This document shows positions 44,002 through 52,392 of a stretch of 64,000 nt of DNA, piece after piece. A program made the translations under genes and the position numbers. The first letter of the stretch is position 1. Each line of letters opens with the position of its first letter. The stretch comes from Knoellia sinensis KCTC 19936 (lineage in GTDB: Bacteria; Actinomycetota; Actinomycetes; Actinomycetales; Dermatophilaceae), in assembly GCF_000768705.1 (NCBI RefSeq), contig NZ_AVPJ01000001.1, positions 124,001 to 188,000 on the forward strand, given 5' to 3'. The notes beneath the pieces are model-generated. The model made no database searches, was not told the origin of the DNA, and saw only the letters and a program-made list of their open reading frames with translations.

Positions 44002-44949
44002 TCATCCATTCTCGGTGATCGCCTTCTCGACGTGGGCCACGGCGTCGTCAAGCGCACCGTCGGGCAGCGGGTCGAACCACGTGATGCGGGGGTCGGGGCG
44101 GAACCATGACTCCTGCCGGCGGGCGTAGCGACGGGTGAGCTGGGCCGTCTCGGCCCGTGCCGCTTCCGCGCTCATGGTGCCGTCGATCTCGGCCAGCGCC
44201 TGCGCGTAGCCCAGAGCCCGAGACGCCGTGCGACCGCTCCGAATCCCCTGTGGCACAAGGCTTCTCACCTCGTCGACGAGCCCGTCACTCCACATCTGGT
44301 CGACGCGCGCGTCGATGCGCTGGTCCAGCACGTCACGGGGCGGCAGCAGTCCGACCATCACCGTCGGAAGGAGGTGTCGCCTCTCGGGCATCGTCGCACT
44401 GAACGGCCGACCGGTGATCTCGATGACCTCGAGCGCGCGCACGAGCCGCCGCACGTTGCGCGGTCCGATCGACTGCGCCGCAGCAGGGTCGCGCTCGACC
44501 AGGGCGGCATGGGTCGCTGCTGCCCCCCGCTCCCCCGCCTCTGCCTCGAGGCGCGCCCGCACATCGGGATCGGTCGGCGGGATCTCAAGGTGGTCGAGCG
44601 CTGCCCGGACATACAACCCCGACCCGCCAGCCACGACGGGGTGCAGCCCCCGGCGACGGATGTCCTCGATGTCGTCCCGCGCCTCACGTTGGTAGCGCGC
44701 GATCGTCGCCTCTTCGGTGACATCGAGGACGTCAATCTGGTGGTGCGGCACACCGCGACGCTCCGCTTGTGGGAGTTTGGCCGTGCCGATGTCCATGCCG
44801 CGATAGAGCTGCATCGCGTCAGAACTGACGACCTCTCCCCCGAGCGTCTCGGCAACGCGCAGGGCGAGTTCGGACTTGCCGCTGGCAGTCGGGCCGACGA
44901 CAGCGATGACGAGCGGGCCGCGACCCGAGGCGTCAGCGGGCAAGCTCAT
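44002..44949 (-). CDS. miaA: tRNA dimethylallyltransferase MiaA
   Basis: Adds the dimethylallyl group to A37 of tRNAs reading UNN codons; MiaB, also in this cluster, then methylthiolates it. The P-loop VVGPTASGKSELAL starts near residue 16; SSDAMQLYRGMDIGTAK and HHQIDVLD are conserved, as is AGGSGLYVRA. Length is 315 residues with ATG 44949. GTG 44961 and further in-frame starts upstream are possible; the ATG has GAGG directly adjacent. The gene overlaps the end of def by 17 bp and the dapF start. Confidence 0.95.
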   Translation of the reverse strand: MSLPADASGRGPLVIAVVGPTASGKSELALRVAETLGGEVVSSDAMQLYRGMDIGTAKLPQAERRGVPHHQIDVLDVTEEATIARYQREARDDIEDIRRRGLHPVVAGGSGLYVRAALDHLEIPPTDPDVRARLEAEAGERGAAATHAALVERDPAAAQSIGPRNVRRLVRALEVIEITGRPFSATMPERRHLLPTVMVGLLPPRDVLDQRIDARVDQMWSDGLVDEVRSLVPQGIRSGRTASRALGYAQALAEIDGTMSAEAARAETAQLTRRYARRQESWFRPDPRITWFDPLPDGALDDAVAHVEKAITENG

Positions 44950-45586
44950 CCTCGGACGCACCTGCGTGCCCACCCTCGGCAATCACGTCGTCCTCGTAGT
45001 CATCGTCGACGTCATCGTGACCGAACGGGTCACGGTCCTGACCCGGCATCCAAGTGAGACCCGGCTTGCCCCACTCGTTGGCCTTGACCGCCTTCTTGGC
45101 TTTGCGCACCCACTTGCCCTGCAGACGGTCGACATAGAGGAAGCCGTTGAGGTGGTCGTACTCGTGCTGGAACATGCGCGCGAACCAGCCCGTCGCGGCA
45201 TACGAGATCTCATTGCCGTCGAGGTCGAGACCGGTGAGCGTCGCCGCCTCCCCGCGGCGCAGGGGGAACGACTCACCGGGCACCGACAGGCACCCCTCGG
45301 ATTCGTCGTGCGGGTCCGGGTCGCCGACGGGGGCCTTGCTCGCCGAGACGAAGGGGTTGATGACGACCCCTCGCGACGGGATGCCGTCACGGTTGTCCAT
45401 CTGCCAGGTGAAGATCCGCAAGCCCACGCCGACCTGGGGAGCCGCCAGGCCGACACCACGGGCCGCGTCCATCGTCTCGAACATGTCAGCCACGAGTTCA
45501 CGAATGCCGTCGTCGATGACCTCGACGGGCTCGGCGCGGCGGTGGAGCACCGGCTCGCCGGTGATGGTGATGGGGCGGATCGTCAT
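44933..45586 (-). CDS. def: Peptide deformylase
   Basis: Metalloenzyme removing the N-formyl group from nascent proteins. All three motifs are intact: GVGLAAPQVGVG (about 45-56), EGCLSVPG (about 95) and QHEYDHLNG (about 140). The 217-residue length includes an acidic C-terminal tail (DDVDDDYEDDVIAEGG) beyond the usual end. The ATG at 45586 starts MTIRPIT, the family-like beginning. A GAGAAT hexamer ends 7 nt upstream, consistent with a leaderless start. Overlaps miaA. Confidence 0.95.
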   Translation of the reverse strand: MTIRPITITGEPVLHRRAEPVEVIDDGIRELVADMFETMDAARGVGLAAPQVGVGLRIFTWQMDNRDGIPSRGVVINPFVSASKAPVGDPDPHDESEGCLSVPGESFPLRRGEAATLTGLDLDGNEISYAATGWFARMFQHEYDHLNGFLYVDRLQGKWVRKAKKAVKANEWGKPGLTWMPGQDRDPFGHDDVDDDYEDDVIAEGGHAGASEDELAR

Positions 45587-45696
45587 GGCGACGATTCTCG
45601 CAGACCATCCCAAATGACCAGGACCCCAAGTCCACCGCGCGAGGGCAATGAGGCAGAGTGGGGAATGTCCGTATCCCCCAGAGATGAGGAGCGACC

Positions 45697-45924
45697 ATGA
45701 GCATGTTCGACAAGGCAAAGGACCTGGCCGGCGAGCACGGCGACAAGGCGAAGGATCTCGCTGCCGAGCACGGCGACAAGGTCGAGGAGTTCAGCGACCA
45801 GGGCCTCGACAGGGCTGGCGACTTTGCAGCCGACCGTGGCCTCGACGCCGACAAGATCGATCAGGGCAGAGACTTCCTGGACGACAAGATCGGCGACGGC
45901 GGAGACGCACCGGAACAGTCCTGA
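45697..45924 (+). CDS. MT0933-like antitoxin-family small protein
   Basis: 75-residue charged protein of the actinobacterial MT0933/Rv0909-like family, some members of which are annotated as antitoxins. It has an internal duplication: KAKDLAGEHGD is repeated as KAKDLAAEHGD. The rest is acidic with FSDQGLDRAGDFAAD. It is predicted to be helical without a DNA-binding motif. No toxin gene is adjacent, so the antitoxin label is by family only. GAGGAG upstream of ATG 45697 and a downstream terminator make it monocistronic. Confidence 0.82.
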   Translation: MSMFDKAKDLAGEHGDKAKDLAAEHGDKVEEFSDQGLDRAGDFAADRGLDADKIDQGRDFLDDKIGDGGDAPEQS

Positions 45925-45930
45925 GACCAC

Positions 45931-45970
45931 GAAGGGCCCCGACCACCATTTGCGTGGTCGGGGCCCTTTC
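45931..45970 (+). terminator. Intrinsic terminator after the MT0933-like gene
   Basis: A 14-bp perfect stem (45933-45946 with 45954-45967), 7-nt loop and TTTC tail. It also faces the end of miaB, so it may work in both directions. Confidence 0.85.
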
Positions 45971-45992
45971 GCGTCTCTGCCCGCGTATGCCG

Positions 45993-47510
45993 TCAGATCC
46001 CGCAGGCGGGGGCGCTCACCGCCGCCGTGGTCGGCTTGCCGATGGAGGGCATTCCGAGGCTGACGGACGGCTTGCCGGGGACCGGGGCATCCTGCAGTGA
46101 CTCCCAGGCGTCACCACCGGAGGTCCGCCGAACGGCGTAGGTGCCGCCATGAAGTGCACTGTCCGCGACGAGGTGGTGCGGGGCGCCGTAGGTCACGTCG
46201 ACGGTCACCATGTCGCCCGGTCGCGGTCGCTCGCCACCATCGGGGATGGAGAAGTGGACCAGCCGGTTGTCGCGTGCACGACCACTCATGCGCGCGGTCT
46301 CCGCGTCCTTGCGACCCTCGAAGGGCGCCACGAGCACCTCGACGGTGCGGCCCTCGATGGCACGGTTCTCCGCCCAGGACACCTCGTCCTGCAGGGCGAC
46401 GAGACGCTCGAAGCGCTCCTGGACGACGGCCTTGGAAATCTGGTCGGGCATGGTCGCGGCAGGCGTGCCGGGCCGGATCGAGTACTGGAAGGTGAAGGCA
46501 CTCGAGAACCGGGACTCCTCGACCACGCGAAGGGTCTCGGCGAAGTCCTCCTCGGTCTCCCCCGGGAACCCCACGATGAGGTCGGTCGTGATCGCAGCGT
46601 CCGGGATCTGCTCGCGAACCCGTTCGATGATGCCGAGGAACTTGGCGCTGCGGTAGGAGCGCCGCATCTCCTTGAGGACGCGGTCCGACCCCGACTGGAG
46701 CGGCATGTGCAGACTCGGCATGACGTTCGGCGTCTCGGCCATGGCCGCGATGACGTCGTCGGTGAAGGCGGCCGGGTGTGGGCTGGTGAAGCGCACGCGC
46801 TCCAGACCATCGATCTCACCGCACGCGCGAAGCAGCTTGCCGAACGCGAGACGGTCGCCGAACTCCACGCCGTAGGTGTTGACGTTCTGGCCGAGCAGGG
46901 TGATCTCGACGACGCCCTGGGCGACGAGCGCCTCGATCTCGGCGAGGATCTCGCCCGGCCGGCGGTCGGTCTCCTTGCCGCGCAGGCTGGGCACGATGCA
47001 GAACGTGCACGTGTTGTTGCAGCCGACCGAGATCGACACCCACGCGGCGTACGCCGAGTCGCGGCGCGTGGGGAGCGTCGAGGGGAAGGTCTCGAGCGAC
47101 TCGAGGATCTCGACCTCGGCCCGCTTGTTGTGACGGGCCCTGTCCAGGAGCGCTGGGAGGCTGCCGATGTTGTGGGTTCCGAAGACGACGTCCACCCAGG
47201 GCGCCTTCTGGACGATCGTCGCCCGGTCCTTCTGAGCCATGCAACCGCCGACGGCGATCTGCATGTCGGGGTTGCGGGTCTTGGCGGGGCGCAGTTGGCC
47301 GAGGTTCCCGTAGAGCTTGTTGTCTGCGTTCTCCCGAACCGCACACGTGTTGAACACGACCACGTCAGCCGTCTCTGGGCGCGCGTCGCTCGGGACGCTC
47401 GCGAGGTCGACGTATCCCGCCGTCTCGAGGAGGCCGGCGAGCCGCTCGGAGTCGTGGACGTTCATCTGGCATCCGTGCGTGCGCACGTCATAGGTCTTCA
47501 GATCACTCAT
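45993..47510 (-). CDS. miaB: tRNA-2-methylthio-N6-dimethylallyladenosine synthase MiaB
   Basis: Radical SAM methylthiotransferase for ms2i6A37 of tRNA. The N-terminal MTTase domain holds three cluster Cys in [25 protein letters not shown] and GGCMAQ. The radical SAM motif is [20 protein letters not shown] domain (about 385-455) and a 40-residue variable tail complete the 505 residues. ATG 47510 gives the family start [15 protein letters not shown]. No Shine-Dalgarno is visible; TACCCT lies 10 nt upstream. It works after MiaA, encoded 1 kb downstream. Confidence 0.96.
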   Translation of the reverse strand: MSDLKTYDVRTHGCQMNVHDSERLAGLLETAGYVDLASVPSDARPETADVVVFNTCAVRENADNKLYGNLGQLRPAKTRNPDMQIAVGGCMAQKDRATIVQKAPWVDVVFGTHNIGSLPALLDRARHNKRAEVEILESLETFPSTLPTRRDSAYAAWVSISVGCNNTCTFCIVPSLRGKETDRRPGEILAEIEALVAQGVVEITLLGQNVNTYGVEFGDRLAFGKLLRACGEIDGLERVRFTSPHPAAFTDDVIAAMAETPNVMPSLHMPLQSGSDRVLKEMRRSYRSAKFLGIIERVREQIPDAAITTDLIVGFPGETEEDFAETLRVVEESRFSSAFTFQYSIRPGTPAATMPDQISKAVVQERFERLVALQDEVSWAENRAIEGRTVEVLVAPFEGRKDAETARMSGRARDNRLVHFSIPDGGERPRPGDMVTVDVTYGAPHHLVADSALHGGTYAVRRTSGGDAWESLQDAPVPGKPSVSLGMPSIGKPTTAAVSAPACGI

Positions 47511-47600
47511 GGCACCGACAAGGGTACGTCCTGAGCGTGATCCGACCTTCTCGTCGCGTCCGGACCCGGGCGACCCCATCGCGCCCACGGCGGACGTAAC

Positions 47601-47650
47601 TTGACAGAACAACCAAACGTCGTCATCGTTGTAGTTGAAGCAACAACTAC
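47601..47650 (+). promoter_or_regulatory. yceI promoter region with MarR-type dyad
   Basis: A consensus TTGACA (47601-47606) is followed by the dyad GTAGTTG-N6-CAACTAC (47631-47637, 47644-47650), the size and A/T-rich form of many MarR-family operators. The -10 is not clear. No MarR gene is adjacent. Confidence 0.5.
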
Positions 47651-47678
47651 TCACTCACCTCTCGTCAAGGAGACACCG

Positions 47679-48308
47679 ATGGGCCTCTTCAACCGCTCCG
47701 CCAAGAAGGTCGCCGTCGCGGCCCCCGCCGCCCCTGTCGCCACCACCGCCCCGAGCTCCGCCTCGGACATCTCGGGCGAGTACGTGCTGGACCCGAGCCA
47801 CTCGCGCCTCGGCTTCTCCGCCCGCCACGCCATGGTCACGAAGGTGCGCGGCAACTTCGACGAGTTCGAGGGCACGGCCCGGGTCGACGCCACCACGCCG
47901 GCCAACTCCAAGGTCGAGGTCACGATCCAGGCCGCGTCCGTCACCACGGGCAACGAGCAGCGCGACGGTCACCTCAAGACGCCGGACTTCTTCGACATCG
48001 AGAACCACCCCACCATCACCTTCGTCTCGACGAACGTTGCTCGCGCGGGCTCCGAATGGGCCGTCACCGGTGATCTCACCATCAACGGTGTCACCAAGCC
48101 CGTCACGATCGACTTCGAGGAGACGGGCTCCGCCAAGGACCCCTACGGCAACACGCGCATCGGGTTCGAGGGCTCCACGACCATCGACCGCACCGACTGG
48201 GGCCTCAACTTCAACGCCGCACTGGAGACCGGTGGCGTCCTCGTGAGCGAGAAGGTCAAGCTCGAGTTCGACATCTCGGCGATCGCCCAGGTCCCGGCCG
48301 TTGCCTGA
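47679..48308 (+). CDS. YceI family protein
   Basis: Lipocalin-like beta-barrel protein of the YceI family, which binds isoprenoid or other lipids. 209 residues: an N-terminal Ala/Pro-rich extension of about 30, then YVLDPSHSRLGFSARHAMVTKVRG, which is the family start, split here as SHSRLGFSARHAMVTK. FDIENHPTITFVST and GDLTINGVTKPVTIDF follow. No signal peptide is evident, so it appears cytoplasmic, unlike Escherichia coli YceI. AAGGAG 7 nt upstream supports ATG 47679. A TTGACA promoter and a MarR-type dyad precede it. Confidence 0.92.
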   Translation: MGLFNRSAKKVAVAAPAAPVATTAPSSASDISGEYVLDPSHSRLGFSARHAMVTKVRGNFDEFEGTARVDATTPANSKVEVTIQAASVTTGNEQRDGHLKTPDFFDIENHPTITFVSTNVARAGSEWAVTGDLTINGVTKPVTIDFEETGSAKDPYGNTRIGFEGSTTIDRTDWGLNFNAALETGGVLVSEKVKLEFDISAIAQVPAVA

Positions 48309-48330
48309 CCCCACCTGCCAGCAGCACCCC

Positions 48331-48362
48331 GAAGGGCGTGGACCACGTGGTCCACGCCCTTC
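48331..48362. terminator. 32-bp perfect palindrome between convergent genes
   Basis: The left half GAAGGGCGTGGACCAC (48331-48346) is the exact complement of the right half, with no spacer. It starts 22 bp after the yceI stop and probably terminates transcription from both sides. Confidence 0.85.
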
Positions 48363-48423
48363 CGCCTGTCCGGACAGTCACGGGTCGCCGGGCGAACCGT
48401 GATGGGTAGCGGCCCCAGCCAGG

Positions 48424-49362
48424 TCAGGTCGCGAGACCCCACAAGGCCGCGACGTGGCGTGCATCGGTCCCGCAGCAACCGCCCACGACGTCAAGGTTCG
48501 GGAGCTGCCGCGCAAGACGCTCATGTTCGGAGACGAGATCGGGGAGGTCTCCCTCATCGAGCACCTCGGCCGCATCGAGTTCGGCGTGGGACTGCCGGGA
48601 GGCATTGACCCTGAGCCCGGTGACGCGAGTCGTCCAGGAGTCGTCACTCAATGCTTCGGCAATGTGGTGGGGATGCGCGCAGTTGACGAGGAACCCATCC
48701 GGTGCGGCCTGACCCCACAATGCGTCCACCGCGACTCCGAGCGGGGTGCCATCCGGCAGCGTCCCGTCGGTCTCGACCGTGAATGACACACCGACGTCGA
48801 CGCCCTGGGCCCGGGCGGCCAACACCACGCCCACCGCTTCCGCCACCGTCGTCAAGGTATAGGCCGTGACGCGATCTGCCCCACCCTCGGCGAAGGCCCC
48901 GATCTGGCTCGAGTGGTAGTCGGCGAACTCCTCGGCGGTGCCCCGCTCCGAGGCGAGATAGCCGTCCCCGCGAGGACCGATACTTCCGGACACCAGAACG
49001 CGCCCCGACGGGGCGAGCATCTCCGCGACCCCGGCGAGGTAGACAATGCTGTCGAGGTTGATCCGTCGCACGTCGGCCGGACTGCCGCCCAGTGACACGA
49101 CCCAGTCCGGGTTGGCGCGCCACGTGGGCGTCTCGAGGAGGAGGTTGGCGCCGGCCAACTCCGAGACCCGCGCGTATCCGGCGTAGTAGTCCGTCAGGAG
49201 GGCTCGTCCATCGACGCTGTCCAGCAGCGGATATGCGGCGAAGCCGGGCAGGTCGACCCCGTGGTGGAAGATCAGGTCGGTCTCGAGACCGCCGTCGGTG
49301 ACCCACCTTGGCCCGGCGTCGCTTGCACCCTCGGGTCGCTGCTGCGCCCGCACATCGCTCAT
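48424..49362 (-). CDS. mmuM: Homocysteine S-methyltransferase family protein
   Basis: Zinc-dependent methyltransferase using S-methylmethionine (or betaine-type donors) to methylate homocysteine. 312 residues. The Zn ligands are NCAHPHHI (about 225) and GGCCGTDARH near the C-terminus. The N-terminal TDGGLETDLIFHHGVDLPGFA and SIGPRGDGY are conserved. MmuM is the closest small homolog, but the donor is inferred. AGGAG 9 nt upstream of ATG 49362 sets the start. It lies 98 bp downstream of recX on the same strand. Confidence 0.88.
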   Translation of the reverse strand: MSDVRAQQRPEGASDAGPRWVTDGGLETDLIFHHGVDLPGFAAYPLLDSVDGRALLTDYYAGYARVSELAGANLLLETPTWRANPDWVVSLGGSPADVRRINLDSIVYLAGVAEMLAPSGRVLVSGSIGPRGDGYLASERGTAEEFADYHSSQIGAFAEGGADRVTAYTLTTVAEAVGVVLAARAQGVDVGVSFTVETDGTLPDGTPLGVAVDALWGQAAPDGFLVNCAHPHHIAEALSDDSWTTRVTGLRVNASRQSHAELDAAEVLDEGDLPDLVSEHERLARQLPNLDVVGGCCGTDARHVAALWGLAT

Positions 49363-49460
49363 CGTCGCCAACTCCTCTCGCGACACACGCCCACACAACC
49401 CGCCCCGGGACGCCTCCAGCGTGCCCCGGCCCGCTGTCGCGCTGCCAGACCTCAGCGTGG

Positions 49461-50060
49461 TCAGTCGCGCTGGTGCTCTGGGGTGGCATCGAGGGCCTCG
49501 CGGATGACCCGCATGGACACCTCCGAGGGATAGCCCTTGCGTGCGAGGAGCCCTGCGAGCCGTCGCATCTGCACCGTCCGATCAAGCCCGTGCAGTCGCC
49601 GCAGACGCTTCTCGACGAGGTCGCGGGCACGCTCCTCCTCGCCAGCCGGGTCGACGTCGTCGAGCACCGACTCGGCCACCTCGTCGCTGACACCCTTCTG
49701 GCGCAGGTTCTGAGCGAGCGCTCGACGCGCCAGCCCACGGCCCGCCTGCTGCGAACGGACGAGCATGCCGGCGTAGGCCGCGTCGTCGACGAGGCCGACC
49801 TCTTCCATGCGGTCCAACACGCCGGCCGCGACGTCGGGGGCGCAGCCACGCTTGGCGAGGGCCTGTTCGAGTTGGGCGCGGGACTTGGGGGAGTTCGTCA
49901 ATTGCCGCAGAACGATCTGCCGAGCGACGTCGTGGGCGTCCGGCTCGACTCCCACCGTCGCTGGGTCGGGCTGAGGCGGCTGAGGGACCGAGGGTGGGGT
50001 CTCACGCCGCGTCCCCGCCGCCCACTCGGGCGGCGGGGACGCAACGTCCGCGAACGGCAT
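49461..50060 (-). CDS. recX: Regulatory protein RecX
   Basis: Modulator of RecA filaments. 199 residues with an N-terminal Pro-rich extension (about 1-38) and RecX helical repeats: ARQIVLRQLTNSPKSRAQLEQAL, shown here by the RQLTNSPKSRAQLEQAL core, GVLDRMEEVGLVDD and NLRQKGVSDEVAESVL. AAGGA about 9 nt upstream supports ATG 50060, which itself lies inside a GTATGCCG octamer. It follows recA by 17 bp and is co-transcribed. Confidence 0.94.
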   Translation of the reverse strand: MPFADVASPPPEWAAGTRRETPPSVPQPPQPDPATVGVEPDAHDVARQIVLRQLTNSPKSRAQLEQALAKRGCAPDVAAGVLDRMEEVGLVDDAAYAGMLVRSQQAGRGLARRALAQNLRQKGVSDEVAESVLDDVDPAGEEERARDLVEKRLRRLHGLDRTVQMRRLAGLLARKGYPSEVSMRVIREALDATPEHQRD

Positions 50061-50077
50061 ACGACGTGGTCCTTGAC

Positions 50078-51133
50078 TCAGAAGTCGACCGGGACCTCGG
50101 GCACGGCATCGGCCGGCTGATCCACCCGAGGCCCGACGCCGAGCTTCTCCTTGACCTTCTTCTCGATCTCGTCGGCGAGGTCGGGGTTGTCCTTGAGGAA
50201 GTTGCGGGCGTTCTCCTTGCCCTGGCCGAGCTGGTCGCCCTCATAGGTGTACCAAGCGCCGGCCTTGCGGACGAAGCCGTGCTCCACGCCCATGTCGATG
50301 AGACCGCCCTCGCGGGAGATGCCCTGGCCATAGAGGATGTCGAACTCGGCCTGCTTGAACGGCGGGGAGACCTTGTTCTTGACGACCTTGACGCGGGTGC
50401 GGTTGCCGACCGGGTCAGTGCCGTCCTTGAGCGTCTCGATGCGACGCACGTCGAGGCGCACGGAGGCATAGAACTTCAGCGCCTTGCCACCCGTCGTGGT
50501 CTCGGGGCTTCCGAACATCACACCGATCTTCTCGCGGAGCTGGTTGATGAAGATCGCCGTCGTGCCGGTGTTGTTGAGGGCACCGGTGATCTTGCGCAGC
50601 GCCTGGCTCATGAGCCGAGCCTGGAGGCCGACGTGGCTGTCACCCATCTCGCCCTCGATCTCGGCGCGAGGCACGAGGGCGGCGACGGAGTCGATGACGA
50701 TGATGTCGAGGGCGCCGGACCGGATGAGCATGTCGGCGATCTCGAGCGCCTGCTCACCGGTGTCGGGCTGGGACACGAGCAGGTTGTCGGTGTCGACGCC
50801 GAGCTTCGCTGCGTACTCCGGGTCGAGCGCGTGCTCCGCGTCGATGAAGGCCGCGATGCCGCCGGCGCGCTGGGCGTTGGCCACCGCGTGCAGGGCGACG
50901 GTCGTCTTGCCCGAGCTCTCCGGACCGTAGACCTCGACGACCCGGCCGCGCGGCAGGCCGCCAATCCCGAGGGCGACATCGAGCGCGATGGACCCGGTGG
51001 GGATGACCTCGATGGGTGGACGCACGTCGTCGCCCAGGCGCATGACCGCACCCTTGCCGTGCTGCTTCTCGATCTGTCCGAGGACCACTCCCAGGGACTT
51101 CTCGCGGTCGTTCGTGACGGCTGCTGCAGCCAT
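50078..51133 (-). CDS. recA: Recombinase RecA
   Basis: ATP-dependent strand-exchange protein and LexA co-protease. Walker [15 protein letters not shown] is near residue 70; Walker [16 protein letters not shown] and the L2 loop [22 protein letters not shown] are intact. 351 residues; no intein. Upstream are a PafBC-type (RecA-NDp) promoter at 51221-51243 and a LexA box at 51312-51325, the dual control known from mycobacterial recA. It is followed by recX. Confidence 0.98.
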   Translation of the reverse strand: MAAAAVTNDREKSLGVVLGQIEKQHGKGAVMRLGDDVRPPIEVIPTGSIALDVALGIGGLPRGRVVEVYGPESSGKTTVALHAVANAQRAGGIAAFIDAEHALDPEYAAKLGVDTDNLLVSQPDTGEQALEIADMLIRSGALDIIVIDSVAALVPRAEIEGEMGDSHVGLQARLMSQALRKITGALNNTGTTAIFINQLREKIGVMFGSPETTTGGKALKFYASVRLDVRRIETLKDGTDPVGNRTRVKVVKNKVSPPFKQAEFDILYGQGISREGGLIDMGVEHGFVRKAGAWYTYEGDQLGQGKENARNFLKDNPDLADEIEKKVKEKLGVGPRVDQPADAVPEVPVDF

Positions 51134-51220
51134 GTCGCACCTGCTCTTCCTGTGTCGTTCGATGTGCGCGTCCGCCGGCGACCTCTGCTCGCGGTCGGTC
51201 CTGTCGCGATCTCGGGTCAG

Positions 51221-51243
51221 ACGCTAGGTCGTCGCACCGACAG
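51221..51243 (-). promoter_or_regulatory. RecA-NDp (PafBC-dependent) promoter of recA
   Basis: On the minus strand CTGTCGGTG, an exact 8-bp spacer and TAGCGT match the mycobacterial RecA-independent damage promoter consensus TTGTCRGTG-N8-TANNNT at all but the first -35 base. The expected start is about 80 nt before the recA ATG. Confidence 0.82.
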
Positions 51244-51311
51244 CCGTCTGCAGCTGCCGTGGAGGCTGTGGACAAGTGCTGCGGGTCCGGCGACCTGTGG
51301 ACAACAGTAGA

Positions 51312-51325
51312 CGAACACGTGTTCG
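51312..51325. promoter_or_regulatory. LexA (SOS) box in the recA/RNase H intergenic region
   Basis: CGAACACGTGTTCG is a perfect palindrome matching the Gram-positive SOS box CGAAC-N4-GTTCG. It lies 179 bp upstream of recA and 138 bp upstream of the divergent RNase H gene. TACTGT at 51304-51309 (minus strand) could be the -10 it controls. Confidence 0.88.
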
Positions 51326-51462
51326 ACATCGGGAGGTGCATTGCGACACGCCGCGCGACCCTCCGAAATGACCTCAGGGACGGCAGTTCCTGTCAGCACA
51401 CAGGAGCCTCCACGACGGCTCGCTCACGGCACCACCCAGGGCGAATGGCAGACTCCTGCGCC

Positions 51463-52365
51463 GTGACGATCATTGCGGCAGCGGACGGTTCGGCCCTCGG
51501 CAACCCCGGGCCCGCGGGATGGGCGTGGTACGCCGACGACAGCCACTGGGCCGCGGGCGGGTGGCCGCACGGCACGAACAACCAGGGCGAACTCACCGCC
51601 GTCCTCGACCTGCTGGAGCAGACCGCCGACGTCGACGACGACCTCGTCATCTATTGCGACAGCACCTACGTCATCAAGTCGATCACCCAGTGGATGCCCG
51701 GGTGGAAACGCAAGGGGTGGAAGAAGGGCGACGGCAAGCCCGTCATGAACCTCGAGATCATGCAGGCGCTCGACCGTGCCATGGCCGGGCGCCGGGTGCG
51801 ATTCGAGTGGGTCAAGGGCCACTCGGGACACGAGCTCAACGAGGAGGCGGACCGGCTCGCCAACGGCGCCGCCACGGCATACCAGAAGGGCATGGCACCC
51901 GATCCTGGGCCCGGGTGGGCGGGGCGCGAGACCGCTCCCCCGACGCGACCCTCACCGAGCGTGCCCACCGCCGCCGAACCGGCGGAGCCGGACCTCTTCT
52001 CGGAGGTCGCCGATGACGCGCCCTCCCTCACCGACGAGGAACAGGTCATCGCCCTGGAGCGCTCCCTGCTCACCGATGAGGTTCGTGGCGACTCCGCCGC
52101 CGTGGCCGCCCTGCTCCACCCCCAGTGGTCCGAGGTCGGCCGGTCCGGGCGGCTGTGGACGCGCGACGAGATGCTCGACGAGATCGGCCCCTTGGGCGTG
52201 GAGCACTCGCTCGACGTCCTTGCCTGTATGCCGGCCGGTCCCGACACGATGCTGCTCACCTGGCGCTCGGTGGCCGACTCGGGTCCGACCCTGCGATCGT
52301 CGGTGTGGGTGCGTGCGAACGGCCACTGGCAGCAGCTCTTCCACCAGGGCACCCCGGAGGCCTGA
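51463..52365 (+). CDS. RNase H type 1 fused to an NTF2/DUF4440-like domain
   Basis: 300 residues. Residues 1-140 are RNase H1: catalytic Asp8 (AADGS), Glu43 (NNQGELTA), Asp66 (YCDSTYV) and Asp130 (NEEADRLANG) with VKGHSG at 118-122. A Pro/Glu-rich linker (about 145-185) leads to a DUF4440/SnoaL-like domain (about 190-300) with ALERSLLTDEVRGDSAAVAA and LHPQWSEVGRSGRLWTRDEML. The first part should cleave RNA in RNA-DNA hybrids; the second is often a ligand-binding or structural cone. GTG 51463 gives the usual MTIIAAADGS start; an ATG at 51445 is possible. It shares the recA upstream region. Confidence 0.88.
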   Translation: MTIIAAADGSALGNPGPAGWAWYADDSHWAAGGWPHGTNNQGELTAVLDLLEQTADVDDDLVIYCDSTYVIKSITQWMPGWKRKGWKKGDGKPVMNLEIMQALDRAMAGRRVRFEWVKGHSGHELNEEADRLANGAATAYQKGMAPDPGPGWAGRETAPPTRPSPSVPTAAEPAEPDLFSEVADDAPSLTDEEQVIALERSLLTDEVRGDSAAVAALLHPQWSEVGRSGRLWTRDEMLDEIGPLGVEHSLDVLACMPAGPDTMLLTWRSVADSGPTLRSSVWVRANGHWQQLFHQGTPEA

Positions 52366-52392
52366 GACTCCGAGGGCTTCCCGCCGCGAGGC

